Source: Prochlorococcus marinus CUG1417 (lineage in GTDB: Bacteria; Cyanobacteriota; Cyanobacteriia; PCC-6307; Cyanobiaceae). From it: a stretch of 64,000 nt of DNA. Position 1 is the stretch's first letter. Each line of letters starts with the position of its first letter. Positions 10,164 through 18,362 of the stretch are shown piece by piece. Location: NCBI RefSeq assembly GCF_017695975.1, contig NZ_JAAORN010000002.1, positions 62,001 through 126,000 on the forward strand, in the 5' to 3' direction. The notes below the pieces were generated by a model. The model was not told the origin of the DNA, did no database searches, and saw only the letters and a program-made list of their open reading frames with translations. Position numbers and translations under genes: made by a program.

Positions 10164-10742
10164 ATGAGTATAAAAGCAATCGAATGTCCTGATGGAGTGT
10201 GCCACAGTCATCATGGTGGTCATGCTGTTCCAAGGCAAGCTATGCAGAAAAATCTAGAAAAGCATGGTAAAGACTGGTGCGAGAAATTAGCAGAGAGAAT
10301 TTATGAAATGTCAGTTGATACTTATTCACAGACAGTCATGCCCAGTCTCCACTCGGCAGGTTGGCAAAGAAGACATTTAGATTGGGAATTTAAGCTGGCA
10401 GAAAATGATTCTGAACCTGATGAAGCTCTTGTTGAAGGAATTATTAATGCCACAGAAAGCTTTCTAAGGAGTAGTGAGGTTCATCGATTATTTATTCAAG
10501 AATTAGTTCAGGGCACATTCGAAGAAGCAAATGATAAAAAAATAATTTCTAAAGCGATAAAATCTATCATTGAAGAAGAAATTGTTATTTCACTAAGAGA
10601 AAAGAAAGAAACTCTTTTAAAGAAAATATCCGCAAAATTAATATCAGAAGAAAAAGTTAGCGAGGAACTTGCAATAAATTCAGCTAAAGAGGGTTTTGAG
10701 GAGGTTGAAAGGCTACTTGCAAATCACAGCGAGGCAGTCTAA
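10164..10742 (+). CDS. Conserved cyanobacterial protein with Cys/His-rich N-terminus
   Basis: I do not recognise a defined family for this 192-residue protein. The N-terminus carries CPDGVCHSHHGGH, a short Cys/His cluster that could bind a metal. The rest is predicted to be mainly helical, acidic and soluble, with a long charged helix region (about 120-190). No membrane segment or signal peptide is seen. It starts at an ATG after the divergent intergenic region shared with the transhydrogenase operon. The sequence looks typical of marine picocyanobacterial conserved proteins. Function unknown. Confidence 0.85.
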   Translation: MSIKAIECPDGVCHSHHGGHAVPRQAMQKNLEKHGKDWCEKLAERIYEMSVDTYSQTVMPSLHSAGWQRRHLDWEFKLAENDSEPDEALVEGIINATESFLRSSEVHRLFIQELVQGTFEEANDKKIISKAIKSIIEEEIVISLREKKETLLKKISAKLISEEKVSEELAINSAKEGFEEVERLLANHSEAV

Positions 10743-10896
10743 CTCTATTTCTTTATATTTTCTTTATAATTCACCCGAAAATTGGCTCAAATATAAATTA
10801 AAGATTAAATTATTGTTTGGAAGTACAAAGTTGTAACTTATTAGACAATACATTAGTTCTCGGATGTGTTTATCTATATACAACTTTTAAGTTTCA

Positions 10897-11121
10897 ATGA
10901 ACAATTTCATTAGAAAAAGGATCGACATAGCGACCTGTTGGGCAACTAATAGAATTTCTGCAATGGACACTTTAGAAAGGTATGAAGATAGTTATGCAAT
11001 TGCAGAAGAATTTAGAGAGTGGATATTACATATTGGAGAAAAGAACGAAAATTTAAAAGATTCTGTTTTAAACTTCCCAAAGGAATTAGAAAAGTTATTA
11101 GACCAAAAAGTCAACGATTAA
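10897..11121 (+). CDS. Small conserved hypothetical protein
   Basis: A 74-residue protein, probably all-helical and soluble, with no recognised domain. The sequence is rich in charged residues and has no signal peptide. It sits alone between the His/Cys-rich gene (154 bases upstream) and the thioredoxin reductase gene (79 bases downstream), all on the plus strand. The ATG start is the only reasonable choice. Function unknown. Confidence 0.72.
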   Translation: MNNFIRKRIDIATCWATNRISAMDTLERYEDSYAIAEEFREWILHIGEKNENLKDSVLNFPKELEKLLDQKVND

Positions 11122-11152
11122 GTAATAAATCTATCGAGTGAAATCCGCCCTA

Positions 11153-11186
11153 CACTATTTGGGTTAGTTTATTATTATAAATAGTG
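11153..11186. repeat. 8-bp inverted repeat upstream of NTRC
   Basis: CACTATTT (11153-11160) is repeated perfectly inverted as AAATAGTG (11179-11186), separated by 18 bases and ending 14 bases before the NTRC start. It could be an operator or a leader hairpin. In such AT-rich DNA it could also be chance. Confidence 0.35.
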
Positions 11187-11200
11187 AAATTAGCAAATGA

Positions 11201-12577
11201 ATGGAAAATAAAGAGAAGATTCCAAACGTAGAAAATGTTGTAATTATAGGTTCTGGACCTGCAGGTTACACCGCTGCAATATATGCCGCACGAGCAAATC
11301 TTCAACCACTACTTGTAACAGGATTTAATTCTGGTGGAATTCCTGGTGGGCAATTAATGACTACAACTTTTGTTGAAAATTATCCAGGTTTCCCAGATGG
11401 AGTACTGGGTCCTGAATTGATGGATCTAATGAAGGCTCAAGCAGAAAGATGGGGTACTAATTTATACGAAAGTGATGTAGTCTCAATAAATACTGATTCA
11501 CACCCATTTGAATTAAAAACTTTAGAAGGGACTATAAAAACTAACTCAATTATTATTGCAACTGGAGCAAGTGCTAATAGATTGGGAGTGATAAATGAAG
11601 ATAAATTCTGGAGTAAAGGAATAAGTGCTTGTGCAATCTGTGATGGAGCAACTCCACAATTCAGAGATGAAGAACTAGCTGTTATAGGAGGAGGCGACTC
11701 TGCCTGTGAAGAAGCCGCATACCTCACGAAGTATGGCAGCAAGGTGCATTTAATTGTTAGATCAGAAAAATTAAGGGCTAGCGCTGCAATGGTAGATAGA
11801 GTAAAAGCTAATCCAAAAATAGAAATTCATTGGAACACAAAAGTTGATAAAGCAGATGGTTCTGAATGGCTTGAGAGAATAGAAACTATTAACTCTCAAG
11901 AAGGTAAAGGGGAAATCAATATAAAAGGTCTTTTTTACGCGATAGGTCACACACCAAATACGAAGTTTTTGGGCAACAAAATTGACTTAGATAATAAGGG
12001 ATATATTGCTTGTAAATCAGGAAGACCAGAAACATCTATCGAAGGCATCTTCGCAGCAGGTGATGTTGTTGATTCTGAGTGGAGACAAGGAGTTACCGCT
12101 GCAGGAACTGGTTGCATGGCAGCATTAGCTACCGAGAGGTGGCTAGCCGAGAAAAACTTAGCAAAAACTATAGTTAGAGAAACACCCGAACCAGAAAAAA
12201 AACTTAATTCATCAGATTTTAATGAAGAAGAAGTTAATGCAGATACTTTTGATTCAAATTCTGAATGGCAAAAAGGCAGTTATGCATTAAGGAAACTTTA
12301 TCACGAGAGTAAAAAACCCATCTTAGTAATTTTTAGTTCTCCAAGTTGCGGTCCATGTCATGTTTTGAAACCTCAGTTAAAAAGAGTAATCAAAGAACTT
12401 GATGGTGCTGTGCTGGGTGTTGAAATAGATATTGATAAAGATCAAGACATCGCAAAACAAGCTGGAATCAACGGGACACCAACAGTTCAACTTTTTAAAG
12501 AAAAATTATTAAAAAAACAATGGCAAGGTGTCAAACAAAGAAGTGAGTTTAAAGAAGCGATAAAAAATATTATCTAA
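11201..12577 (+). CDS. trxB: NADPH-thioredoxin reductase with fused thioredoxin (NTRC type)
   Basis: A 458-residue fusion of NADPH-dependent thioredoxin reductase (about 1-325) and a C-terminal thioredoxin domain (about 345-458). The reductase has IIGSGPAGYTAAIYAARA for FAD, the redox pair CAIC (Cys143/Cys146), IGGGDSACEEA for NADPH and a second FAD motif near GIFAAGDV. The thioredoxin part has the CGPC active site (Cys383/Cys386) and the cis-proline segment GTPTVQLF. In plants and cyanobacteria this fusion reduces 2-Cys peroxiredoxins and other targets using NADPH. All catalytic residues appear intact. The linker is acidic and low in complexity. Confidence 0.96.
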   Translation: MENKEKIPNVENVVIIGSGPAGYTAAIYAARANLQPLLVTGFNSGGIPGGQLMTTTFVENYPGFPDGVLGPELMDLMKAQAERWGTNLYESDVVSINTDSHPFELKTLEGTIKTNSIIIATGASANRLGVINEDKFWSKGISACAICDGATPQFRDEELAVIGGGDSACEEAAYLTKYGSKVHLIVRSEKLRASAAMVDRVKANPKIEIHWNTKVDKADGSEWLERIETINSQEGKGEINIKGLFYAIGHTPNTKFLGNKIDLDNKGYIACKSGRPETSIEGIFAAGDVVDSEWRQGVTAAGTGCMAALATERWLAEKNLAKTIVRETPEPEKKLNSSDFNEEEVNADTFDSNSEWQKGSYALRKLYHESKKPILVIFSSPSCGPCHVLKPQLKRVIKELDGAVLGVEIDIDKDQDIAKQAGINGTPTVQLFKEKLLKKQWQGVKQRSEFKEAIKNII

Positions 12578-12586
12578 AATAACTTT

Positions 12587-12853
12587 TTACTTATTATTCC
12601 TCTTGGGGTTATTTTTATTAGTTGTAGGTCTAGCACCCCCTGCGTTTCTCTCTCTATAAGTTATCCTTCCTCTAGAAAGATCATATGGGCTTATCTCCAC
12701 TAAAACTTTGTCTCCAGCTAATAATTTAATTCTAAATTTAGTCAATTTACCTGCAGCTCTGCATAAACATTGATGTCCTTCAGGTTGTTCTAGGGTTACC
12801 AAATAAAAACCATTTCCCTGCTCTTTTTCAATTACACCTGAAGTTTCAATCAT
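12587..12853 (-). CDS. infA: Translation initiation factor IF-1
   Basis: An 88-residue OB-fold protein matching IF-1, which helps place initiator tRNA in the ribosomal P site. LLAGDKVLVEISPYDLSRGRITYRER is reproduced only in part here but is the recognisable core: GDKVLVEISPYDL and GRITYRERN. The N-terminal half is divergent and has two cysteines (CLCRAAGKL). The C-terminus has an Asn/Lys/Arg-rich tail of roughly 15 residues that goes beyond the usual end at about 72. It is convergent with NTRC, 9 bases away. Confidence 0.9.
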   Translation of the reverse strand: MIETSGVIEKEQGNGFYLVTLEQPEGHQCLCRAAGKLTKFRIKLLAGDKVLVEISPYDLSRGRITYRERNAGGARPTTNKNNPKRNNK

Positions 12854-12945
12854 TAATTAATCTTTTACTAAATTAATATTATCAGAAAAAGATTGGCCAA
12901 AAAATATTTTAGAAAAATTATATACGTAAAAATTTGAAATTCAAT

Positions 12946-13158
12946 TCAAATTGAAAATTTAATTTCATTAATTATTTGAAGTTGACCATAGTAAAAATTT
13001 GCTTTCGCAATTTTTTCAGAATCTTCTAATTGATCAAAAAAAACAAAGCCAAGGCTTTCCCATAATGAAGATCCGCAAACATTATTCAATTCACTTTTTG
13101 CTTCTTTTGCAAAATTATCTAGTTTTCGTTCAAGATTTTTAGACTTAGAAACAGACAT
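12946..13158 (-). CDS. Small hypothetical protein
   Basis: A 70-residue soluble protein with charged N-terminal helices and no recognised domain. I chose the ATG at 13158 (MSVSKSKNL). An earlier in-frame ATG at 13242 would overlap the Ycf39-like gene by 29 bases and adds an implausible hydrophobic, cysteine-bearing stretch. It lies downstream of the Ycf39-like gene on the same strand and may be cotranscribed. Function unknown. Confidence 0.6.
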   Translation of the reverse strand: MSVSKSKNLERKLDNFAKEAKSELNNVCGSSLWESLGFVFFDQLEDSEKIAKANFYYGQLQIINEIKFSI

Positions 13159-13213
13159 AGGCAAATACCATTTATATAGTACAAAGATACTACATAAATC
13201 TAGAATTGCAATA

Positions 13214-14176
13214 TTAAAAAGGTAATCTCTTTTTTTCTTCAATATTTAGATCTGCTTCCATTTCCTTTAATCTCTTAAGAATTTGTTGATAGTACTCCTT
13301 AATATAACTTTCTAGTGATGTCATATCTTCTTTTTTAAGTTCCAATATTTCGTAAGTTTTGCTCATGTCAGCATCCAATGATTCACCACTACTAGTTACT
13401 TCAGCAAAAGCCAATCTTTCAGCAACATTCAAAGAATCTTGGAAAAAGGAAACTACTTTTTGAGTAACACTTATTAGGAAGGGGGAAACTCTAAAAATTT
13501 TAGCCTTCTTTTCGCTAAATTTTTCACATAGGGATATAACTTCGTTTGAGTCCCACGCCTTAGGACCAACCAATGGCAATGATATTCTATGAGTTTTTGG
13601 ATTATTAACTGCTGCAACAATAACTTTTGCCATATCTTGGGTGTTCATGTATGCGATTTTGGTTGGAGTTCCACTCATCCATACTGCTTGACTATCTAAA
13701 ATTGGGATAGCAAATTGACCTATAACTCCTTGCATAAAAGCTGCACATTTGAAGATTGTATAATCTAAAGTAGATCCTTCAAGAAGTTTTTCAGTACAAT
13801 ATTTAATGTCCATTAATGGAACATTTCTAAATTTCTCTGTTAAGAGGATTGAAAGGAATATGACTCTTTTTACGTTTAAAGATTCACAAGCATTAAATAA
13901 GTTAAGTTTTCCATCCCAATCTATTTCATAAATACTTTTAGGATCCTCTGGTTTACTAGTAGCAGCATCAATAACAGCTTCGATGTCTTGCAATGCATAT
14001 TCAATATCAGAAGAATTTAATAAATTACCTTTTGTTAATTCACAACCCCATTCTTGTAGAAAGGAGGCTTTTCTTGGGTTTCTTACAAAGCATCGTACTT
14101 CGTGACCATCTTCTATAGCTTGCTTTGCTATTTGTCTCCCAAGTGTCCCTGTTGCTCCTACTAAAAGAATCTTCAT
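13214..14176 (-). CDS. ycf39: Ycf39-like atypical SDR (NmrA family)
   Basis: A 320-residue NAD(P)-binding protein of the atypical short-chain dehydrogenase/NmrA type. ILLVGATGTLGRQIAKQAI is the dinucleotide-binding motif at the N-terminus and HEVRCFVRNPRKA follows, as in Ycf39. Cyanobacterial Ycf39 (HCF244 in plants) acts in early photosystem II assembly, helping deliver chlorophyll to new D1 and D2. The position near petM, ycf4 and psbD fits that role. Exact orthology among the Ycf39 relatives is inferred from remembered sequence similarity. Confidence 0.88.
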   Translation of the reverse strand: MKILLVGATGTLGRQIAKQAIEDGHEVRCFVRNPRKASFLQEWGCELTKGNLLNSSDIEYALQDIEAVIDAATSKPEDPKSIYEIDWDGKLNLFNACESLNVKRVIFLSILLTEKFRNVPLMDIKYCTEKLLEGSTLDYTIFKCAAFMQGVIGQFAIPILDSQAVWMSGTPTKIAYMNTQDMAKVIVAAVNNPKTHRISLPLVGPKAWDSNEVISLCEKFSEKKAKIFRVSPFLISVTQKVVSFFQDSLNVAERLAFAEVTSSGESLDADMSKTYEILELKKEDMTSLESYIKEYYQQILKRLKEMEADLNIEEKKRLPF

Positions 14177-14233
14177 ATTTAAGATTTACTTAACCTGTAG
14201 ACAATAACTCAAATTGTAATGTATTCGTGAGAA

Positions 14234-14332
14234 TCAATCTCCCTGAAACTTTAATAACAATGCACCACCAACCAACCCTATTGGTATCAGTATCCAAAAA
14301 ACTGCTGCAATACTAAAAATTTCTTTAGCCAT
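14234..14332 (-). CDS. petM: Cytochrome b6f complex subunit PetM
   Basis: A 32-residue single-span membrane protein that I read directly from the minus strand. It begins [13 protein letters not shown] and ends LLLKFQGD, which matches PetM (subunit VII) of the cytochrome b6f complex. The central hydrophobic helix spans about residues 6-27. It lies between the Ycf39-like gene and the divergent hydrolase gene. It is short enough to be missed by many gene finders. Confidence 0.93.
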
Positions 14333-14426
14333 AGTAAAATTTTATGATTACTATAATTTACATTCAATATACATTTATTTGTTAAAAAAGTAGATAATGC
14401 AAATATCTTGAAAATTTTTGATTTAT

Positions 14427-15368
14427 ATGAATAATAATTTCAAAGAAAATATGAACTTTCCTAATTACTGGAATTGGAAAGGTTTTAAAATTTGCTGGAG
14501 TGTTAGAGGCGAAGAGAATGAAATTCCAATTATCTTTCTCCATGGATTTGGCGCTAGTCGAAAACATTGGAGAAACAATTTAGAATTTTTTGCGAAAAGG
14601 AATTGTGCCTCTTATTCTTTGGATTTAATAGGATTTGGGGAATCAGATCAACCTGGGATAAGACAAATAGGAAGATTAAATAATGAGATTTGGTGTAATC
14701 AAGTAAGAGACTTTATTGCACAGGTCATAAGACCAAAAAGTTCTGGGAAAGTCATTCTTATTGGCAATTCCCTTGGATCATTAGTTGCTTTAACTTGTGC
14801 TGTTTCATTAGAAGACCAAATTGCAACAGTTATTGCATCGGCTTTACCAGATCAAATTCAAGGGAATAAAAAAACCTTAACGAATAAAGATGTTTTTAAA
14901 AAATTCAAAGATAGATTCATAAAAATATTTTTTATATTTTTCCCTTTAGAGATTATTTTATTTTTAATAACCAAATTAGGAGTTATCAGACTGGGTCTAA
15001 ATACTGCTTATTTCAAAAAAGATAATATCAATAGCGAACTTATAGATTTAGTAACAAAACCAGTTTTAAGGAAAACTTCAGCTAGATCATTAAGAGCAAT
15101 GTGTATTGGAATGTCTTTAAGAGATGAAAAATTACAAACCTCTTATCTTTTAAGTAAACTAAGCTCCTCAAAAAAAGTTCCTTTTCTATTAATTTGGGGA
15201 GATAAGGATAATTTCATACCTTTGTTTGTTGGTAAAAAGATTGCAAATTTTCATAGATGGGTAAAATTAAAAATAGTTCCCAATTCAGGGCATTGTATTC
15301 ATGATGAAGATCCCTCAGTTTTCAATAACATCTCTTATGAATGGATTAGAGATTTAAAAACCCTTTAA
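14427..15368 (+). CDS. Alpha/beta hydrolase fold protein
   Basis: An alpha/beta hydrolase of about 313 residues. FLHGFGASRKHW is the oxyanion loop, IGNSLGSLVAL the nucleophile elbow with serine, WGDKDNFIP the acid and NSGHCIHDED the histidine, so the triad is complete. A hydrophobic segment near the middle (FIKIFFIFFPLEII) is part of a lid or contacts the membrane. I chose the ATG at 14427; a TTG at 14418 is also in frame. Related cyanobacterial proteins act on pigments or lipids, but the substrate here is not known. It is followed after 3 bases by ilvH. Confidence 0.87.
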   Translation: MNNNFKENMNFPNYWNWKGFKICWSVRGEENEIPIIFLHGFGASRKHWRNNLEFFAKRNCASYSLDLIGFGESDQPGIRQIGRLNNEIWCNQVRDFIAQVIRPKSSGKVILIGNSLGSLVALTCAVSLEDQIATVIASALPDQIQGNKKTLTNKDVFKKFKDRFIKIFFIFFPLEIILFLITKLGVIRLGLNTAYFKKDNINSELIDLVTKPVLRKTSARSLRAMCIGMSLRDEKLQTSYLLSKLSSSKKVPFLLIWGDKDNFIPLFVGKKIANFHRWVKLKIVPNSGHCIHDEDPSVFNNISYEWIRDLKTL

Positions 15369-15371
15369 AAT

Positions 15372-15896
15372 ATGAAACATACACTATCAGTTCTAGTAGA
15401 AGACGAATCTGGAGCTTTGAGCAGAATCTCAGGTCTCTTTGCCAGAAGAGGATTCAATATAGACAGTCTCGCAGTAGGGCCAGCAGAATCCAAGGGAATT
15501 TCAAGATTAACTATGGTTGTAGAAGGTGACGATGAGACTCTTCAACAAATGACTAAACAACTTAATAAATTATTTAATGTTTTAGGAGTAGTAGATTTTA
15601 CTAATCTCGCAGCCGTTGAAAGAGAATTGATGTTATTAAAAGTTTCATCGAAAGAAGATACAAGAAGTAATATCTTGGATATTGTTCAGATATTCCGTGC
15701 AAAAGTTGTTGACGTTTCAGATATAGCCTTAACACTCGAAGTAGTTGGAGATCCTGGAAAGTTAGTTGCTTTAGAGAAATTACTCGAACCCTACGGCATC
15801 CTTGAAATAGCGAGAACTGGCAAGGTAGCCCTTAAACGATCTTCAGGGGTCAATACAGAAATGTTAAAAATAAACAAATATTCTCTAGAAATTTAA
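15372..15896 (+). CDS. ilvH: Acetolactate synthase small (regulatory) subunit
   Basis: A 174-residue regulatory subunit of acetohydroxyacid synthase, which controls branched-chain amino acid synthesis by valine feedback. The N-terminal ACT domain begins [21 protein letters not shown], here seen as [20 protein letters not shown], followed by [18 protein letters not shown] starts the C-terminal domain. Length is standard. It starts 3 bases after the hydrolase stop. Its stop codon shares the TTAA at 15893-15896 with the convergent cyclophilin gene. Confidence 0.95.
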   Translation: MKHTLSVLVEDESGALSRISGLFARRGFNIDSLAVGPAESKGISRLTMVVEGDDETLQQMTKQLNKLFNVLGVVDFTNLAAVERELMLLKVSSKEDTRSNILDIVQIFRAKVVDVSDIALTLEVVGDPGKLVALEKLLEPYGILEIARTGKVALKRSSGVNTEMLKINKYSLEI

Positions 15897-16504
15897 TTAT
15901 AAATCTGGACTTCCTTGATATAGTCTTCTTTATCTATTTTTTTTAGTACATCTAATCCTTTAATAATCTTTCCAAAAATTGAATATCTTCCGTCAAGTTC
16001 TGGAATCTTATTAGTTACAAAAAAAAATTCAGTAGAAGAAGATTTGTTTTTGCCGCTCTTAACCATTGCGATTGAACCACTTTCAAAAGTATTAACTAAT
16101 TTCTCAGTCTCAGAAATTTTTTTTATTTGATAACTGTATCTTGGTTTAATTTCTTTTTGAAATTTTATTTCTAAGGGGATTGAAGGACTTGTTTTATTTA
16201 GGTTTTGATTTCGATCATTATAAAATGTATTTTTCTGATTAACACCACTATGAACAAATTTTAGTTGAGGATAATTTATTATTTTATAAAATTTTTGATT
16301 TTCATAAATATTGTTGTCTACGTTTTCTATAAAATTCGAAACTGTTACTGGGCTGTCTTTACCAAATAATTTCACTTCAAAATCACCTTTTGAAGTCTTA
16401 AATAGAGCTACTTTATTATTTTTAATACAACTTAATTCAAGTTTTTGGCAGTAATAATTTGAATCAATATTATTTTTATATACACAAGCTTGAACCAAAA
16501 ACAA
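15893..16504 (-). CDS. Cyclophilin-type peptidyl-prolyl isomerase, probable lipoprotein
   Basis: The region from about residue 30 has a divergent cyclophilin fold: [23 protein letters not shown] is family-like (shown here in part as [20 protein letters not shown]), and the end has [20 protein letters not shown] and [11 protein letters not shown]. It probably speeds prolyl isomerisation of exported proteins. The listed 5' end is a TTG. The frame stays open upstream to 16549 and encodes a lysine-rich, then hydrophobic stretch ending VQAC, which looks like a lipoprotein signal. The likely true start is therefore near 16549, after a GGAGGG at 16556-16561, but no ATG, GTG or TTG is there. ycf4 lies just upstream. 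Confidence 0.82.
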   Translation of the reverse strand: MFLVQACVYKNNIDSNYYCQKLELSCIKNNKVALFKTSKGDFEVKLFGKDSPVTVSNFIENVDNNIYENQKFYKIINYPQLKFVHSGVNQKNTFYNDRNQNLNKTSPSIPLEIKFQKEIKPRYSYQIKKISETEKLVNTFESGSIAMVKSGKNKSSSTEFFFVTNKIPELDGRYSIFGKIIKGLDVLKKIDKEDYIKEVQIYN

Positions 16505-16545
16505 AACCTGTAAAAAAGAAAATGTTTTTAAAAAATATTTTTTTT

Positions 16546-17103
16546 TTATTTTAAGCCCTCCAAATTAACATCCAAAAATTTAGCCAGACGAGCCCCTTCT
16601 TCTTCAACTTGAAGTAGTGGTTTAAGATCGCCTGCTCCGCTTAGAGGGAGAGGTTTTTTTCTACCTTTGAGTACTAATGCAATTCTCCTTCTAGGATTAA
16701 ATCCCTCACTAATATCCAACTTAACTGATTTAATTTCATCAAAATTTAATTTAACTTCAATATCTTTAAATAATCCTTTTCTTTTTATTTCCACAGATTT
16801 TGATGATTTATCAAAATAATTACTCCCTGAACCAAAATTTATGTAAACCAAATACCACAAGTAAAAATTTAATAGATTGGCAATGACTCCGTATGCTCCC
16901 ATTATGATTCCTTGAGGGATAAACAATAAAGTTGAAGGATTCCCTAAAGGTAATAAATCCCTTCCTGTATAACTAGATATAGAGGCCAAAAGAAAACCAA
17001 TACCTCCTATAGTTAGCATGCCTCCAATAATATAATTTGAAATTTTTCTTGATCCACCAATTTTTTGTTCGATTTTATCGAAAGACGTGAGGTCTGAATT
17101 CAT
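16546..17103 (-). CDS. ycf4: Photosystem I assembly protein Ycf4
   Basis: A 185-residue thylakoid membrane protein that matches Ycf4, a factor for photosystem I assembly. Two membrane spans are visible (about 22-45 and 60-90: IIGGMLTIGGIGFLLAS and PQGIIMGAYGVIANLLNFYL). The C-terminal soluble domain has RRIALVLKGRKKPLPLSGAG, a conserved Ycf4 segment. It diverges from psbD across 182 bases, an arrangement common in cyanobacteria. Downstream the cyclophilin reading frame begins at its stop codon. Confidence 0.95.
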   Translation of the reverse strand: MNSDLTSFDKIEQKIGGSRKISNYIIGGMLTIGGIGFLLASISSYTGRDLLPLGNPSTLLFIPQGIIMGAYGVIANLLNFYLWYLVYINFGSGSNYFDKSSKSVEIKRKGLFKDIEVKLNFDEIKSVKLDISEGFNPRRRIALVLKGRKKPLPLSGAGDLKPLLQVEEEGARLAKFLDVNLEGLK

Positions 17104-17285
17104 TTTTATCTTTTTTTAGAGCCTAATTCAGATAATTTAACAAACTAAGGGAGTATTCTTACCTAATTTTTAATAAAAAAGTCAGGAAAGCTTTACAAGG
17201 CATTTCAGATATACAAATATTTCCCCACATTACTCTCAATCTTTGTTACAGTCACTGCGTATCCCGAAGCTAAAAACGATTTCTC
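17104..17285. promoter_or_regulatory. Divergent ycf4/psbD intergenic region
   Basis: These 182 bases must hold the psbD-psbC promoter on the plus strand and the ycf4 promoter on the minus strand. I see no convincing -35/-10 pair or palindrome that I could assign with confidence, and no small reading frame. Confidence 0.4.
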
Positions 17286-18362
17286 ATGACGATCGCAGTT
17301 GGTAGCGCCCCACAAAGAGGATGGTTTGATGTCCTTGATGATTGGTTGAAGCGCGACCGCTTTGTATTTATTGGTTGGTCCGGACTACTTCTACTTCCTT
17401 GTGCATATCTTGCTATTGGTGGTTGGTTTGTCGGAACAACATTTGTTACCTCTTGGTACACACACGGAGTTGCAAGCTCATACCTTGAAGGTTGTAACTT
17501 TTTAACAGCAGCTGTAAGCACCCCTGGTGATGCCATGGGACACAGTCTTCTATTCTTATGGGGTCCTGAAGCCCAAGGTAGTTTTGTAAGATGGCTACAA
17601 CTTGGTGGTCTTTGGAACTTCGTCGCATTACATGGAGTATTTGGCCTAATTGGTTTTATGCTTCGTCAGTTTGAAATTGCTGGCCTTGTTGGAATTAGAC
17701 CATACAACGCGTTAGCTTTCTCAGCAGTAATCGCAGTATTCACAAGCATTTTCCTTATTTATCCTTTAGGACAGCATAGTTGGTTCTTCGCACCTTCATT
17801 TGGTGTTGCAGCAATCTTCCGTTATATCCTGTTCATTCAAGGTTTTCACAATATCACTTTAAATCCTTTCCACATGATGGGAGTTGCTGGAATTCTTGGT
17901 GGTGCTCTACTTTGCGCTATCCATGGAGCTACAGTACAAAATACTCTGTATGAAGATACAAGTATTTATACAGATGGTAAGGTTCAAAGTTCAACATTTA
18001 GAGCTTTTGACCCAACACAAGAAGAAGAAACCTATTCAATGATTACAGCGAATAGATTCTGGAGTCAAATCTTCGGTATTGCTTTCTCAAACAAGCGTTT
18101 CTTACATTTCTTGATGCTATTTGTACCTGTTATGGGTATGTGGACATCTTCAATTGGCATTGTAGGCTTAGCACTAAACTTAAGAGCTTATGATTTCGTA
18201 AGCCAAGAAATCCGTGCAGCAGAAGATCCAGAATTTGAAACTTTCTATACAAAAAATATACTTTTGAACGAAGGTATGCGAGCATGGATGTCTTCTGTGG
18301 ATCAACCACACGAAAACTTTGTATTCCCTGAGGAGGTTCTTCCACGTGGAAACGCCCTTTAA
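17286..18362 (+). CDS. psbD: Photosystem II D2 protein
   Basis: The D2 core subunit of the photosystem II reaction centre, 358 residues, with five transmembrane helices. [17 protein letters not shown] contains the histidines for P680 chlorophyll and non-heme iron/quinone coordination. The N-terminal segment [11 protein letters not shown] and the C-terminal [14 protein letters not shown] are typical. It starts with ATG at 17286. The end overlaps psbC by 17 bases, and its last codons carry the Shine-Dalgarno sequence of psbC. No features suggest an atypical form. Confidence 0.99.
   Translation: MTIAVGSAPQRGWFDVLDDWLKRDRFVFIGWSGLLLLPCAYLAIGGWFVGTTFVTSWYTHGVASSYLEGCNFLTAAVSTPGDAMGHSLLFLWGPEAQGSFVRWLQLGGLWNFVALHGVFGLIGFMLRQFEIAGLVGIRPYNALAFSAVIAVFTSIFLIYPLGQHSWFFAPSFGVAAIFRYILFIQGFHNITLNPFHMMGVAGILGGALLCAIHGATVQNTLYEDTSIYTDGKVQSSTFRAFDPTQEEETYSMITANRFWSQIFGIAFSNKRFLHFLMLFVPVMGMWTSSIGIVGLALNLRAYDFVSQEIRAAEDPEFETFYTKNILLNEGMRAWMSSVDQPHENFVFPEEVLPRGNAL
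18331..18336 (+). promoter_or_regulatory. Shine-Dalgarno sequence for psbC inside psbD
   Basis: AGGAGG lies inside the last codons of psbD, 9 bases before the GTG at 18346. It decides the psbC start and explains translation of CP43 from the shared mRNA. Strong Shine-Dalgarno sequences are rare elsewhere in this window. Confidence 0.85.

Noticed and set aside
18319-18345. ATG start for psbC
   Set aside because: It lies before the AGGAGG ribosome site and adds non-CP43 residues; GTG at 18346 fits the family.
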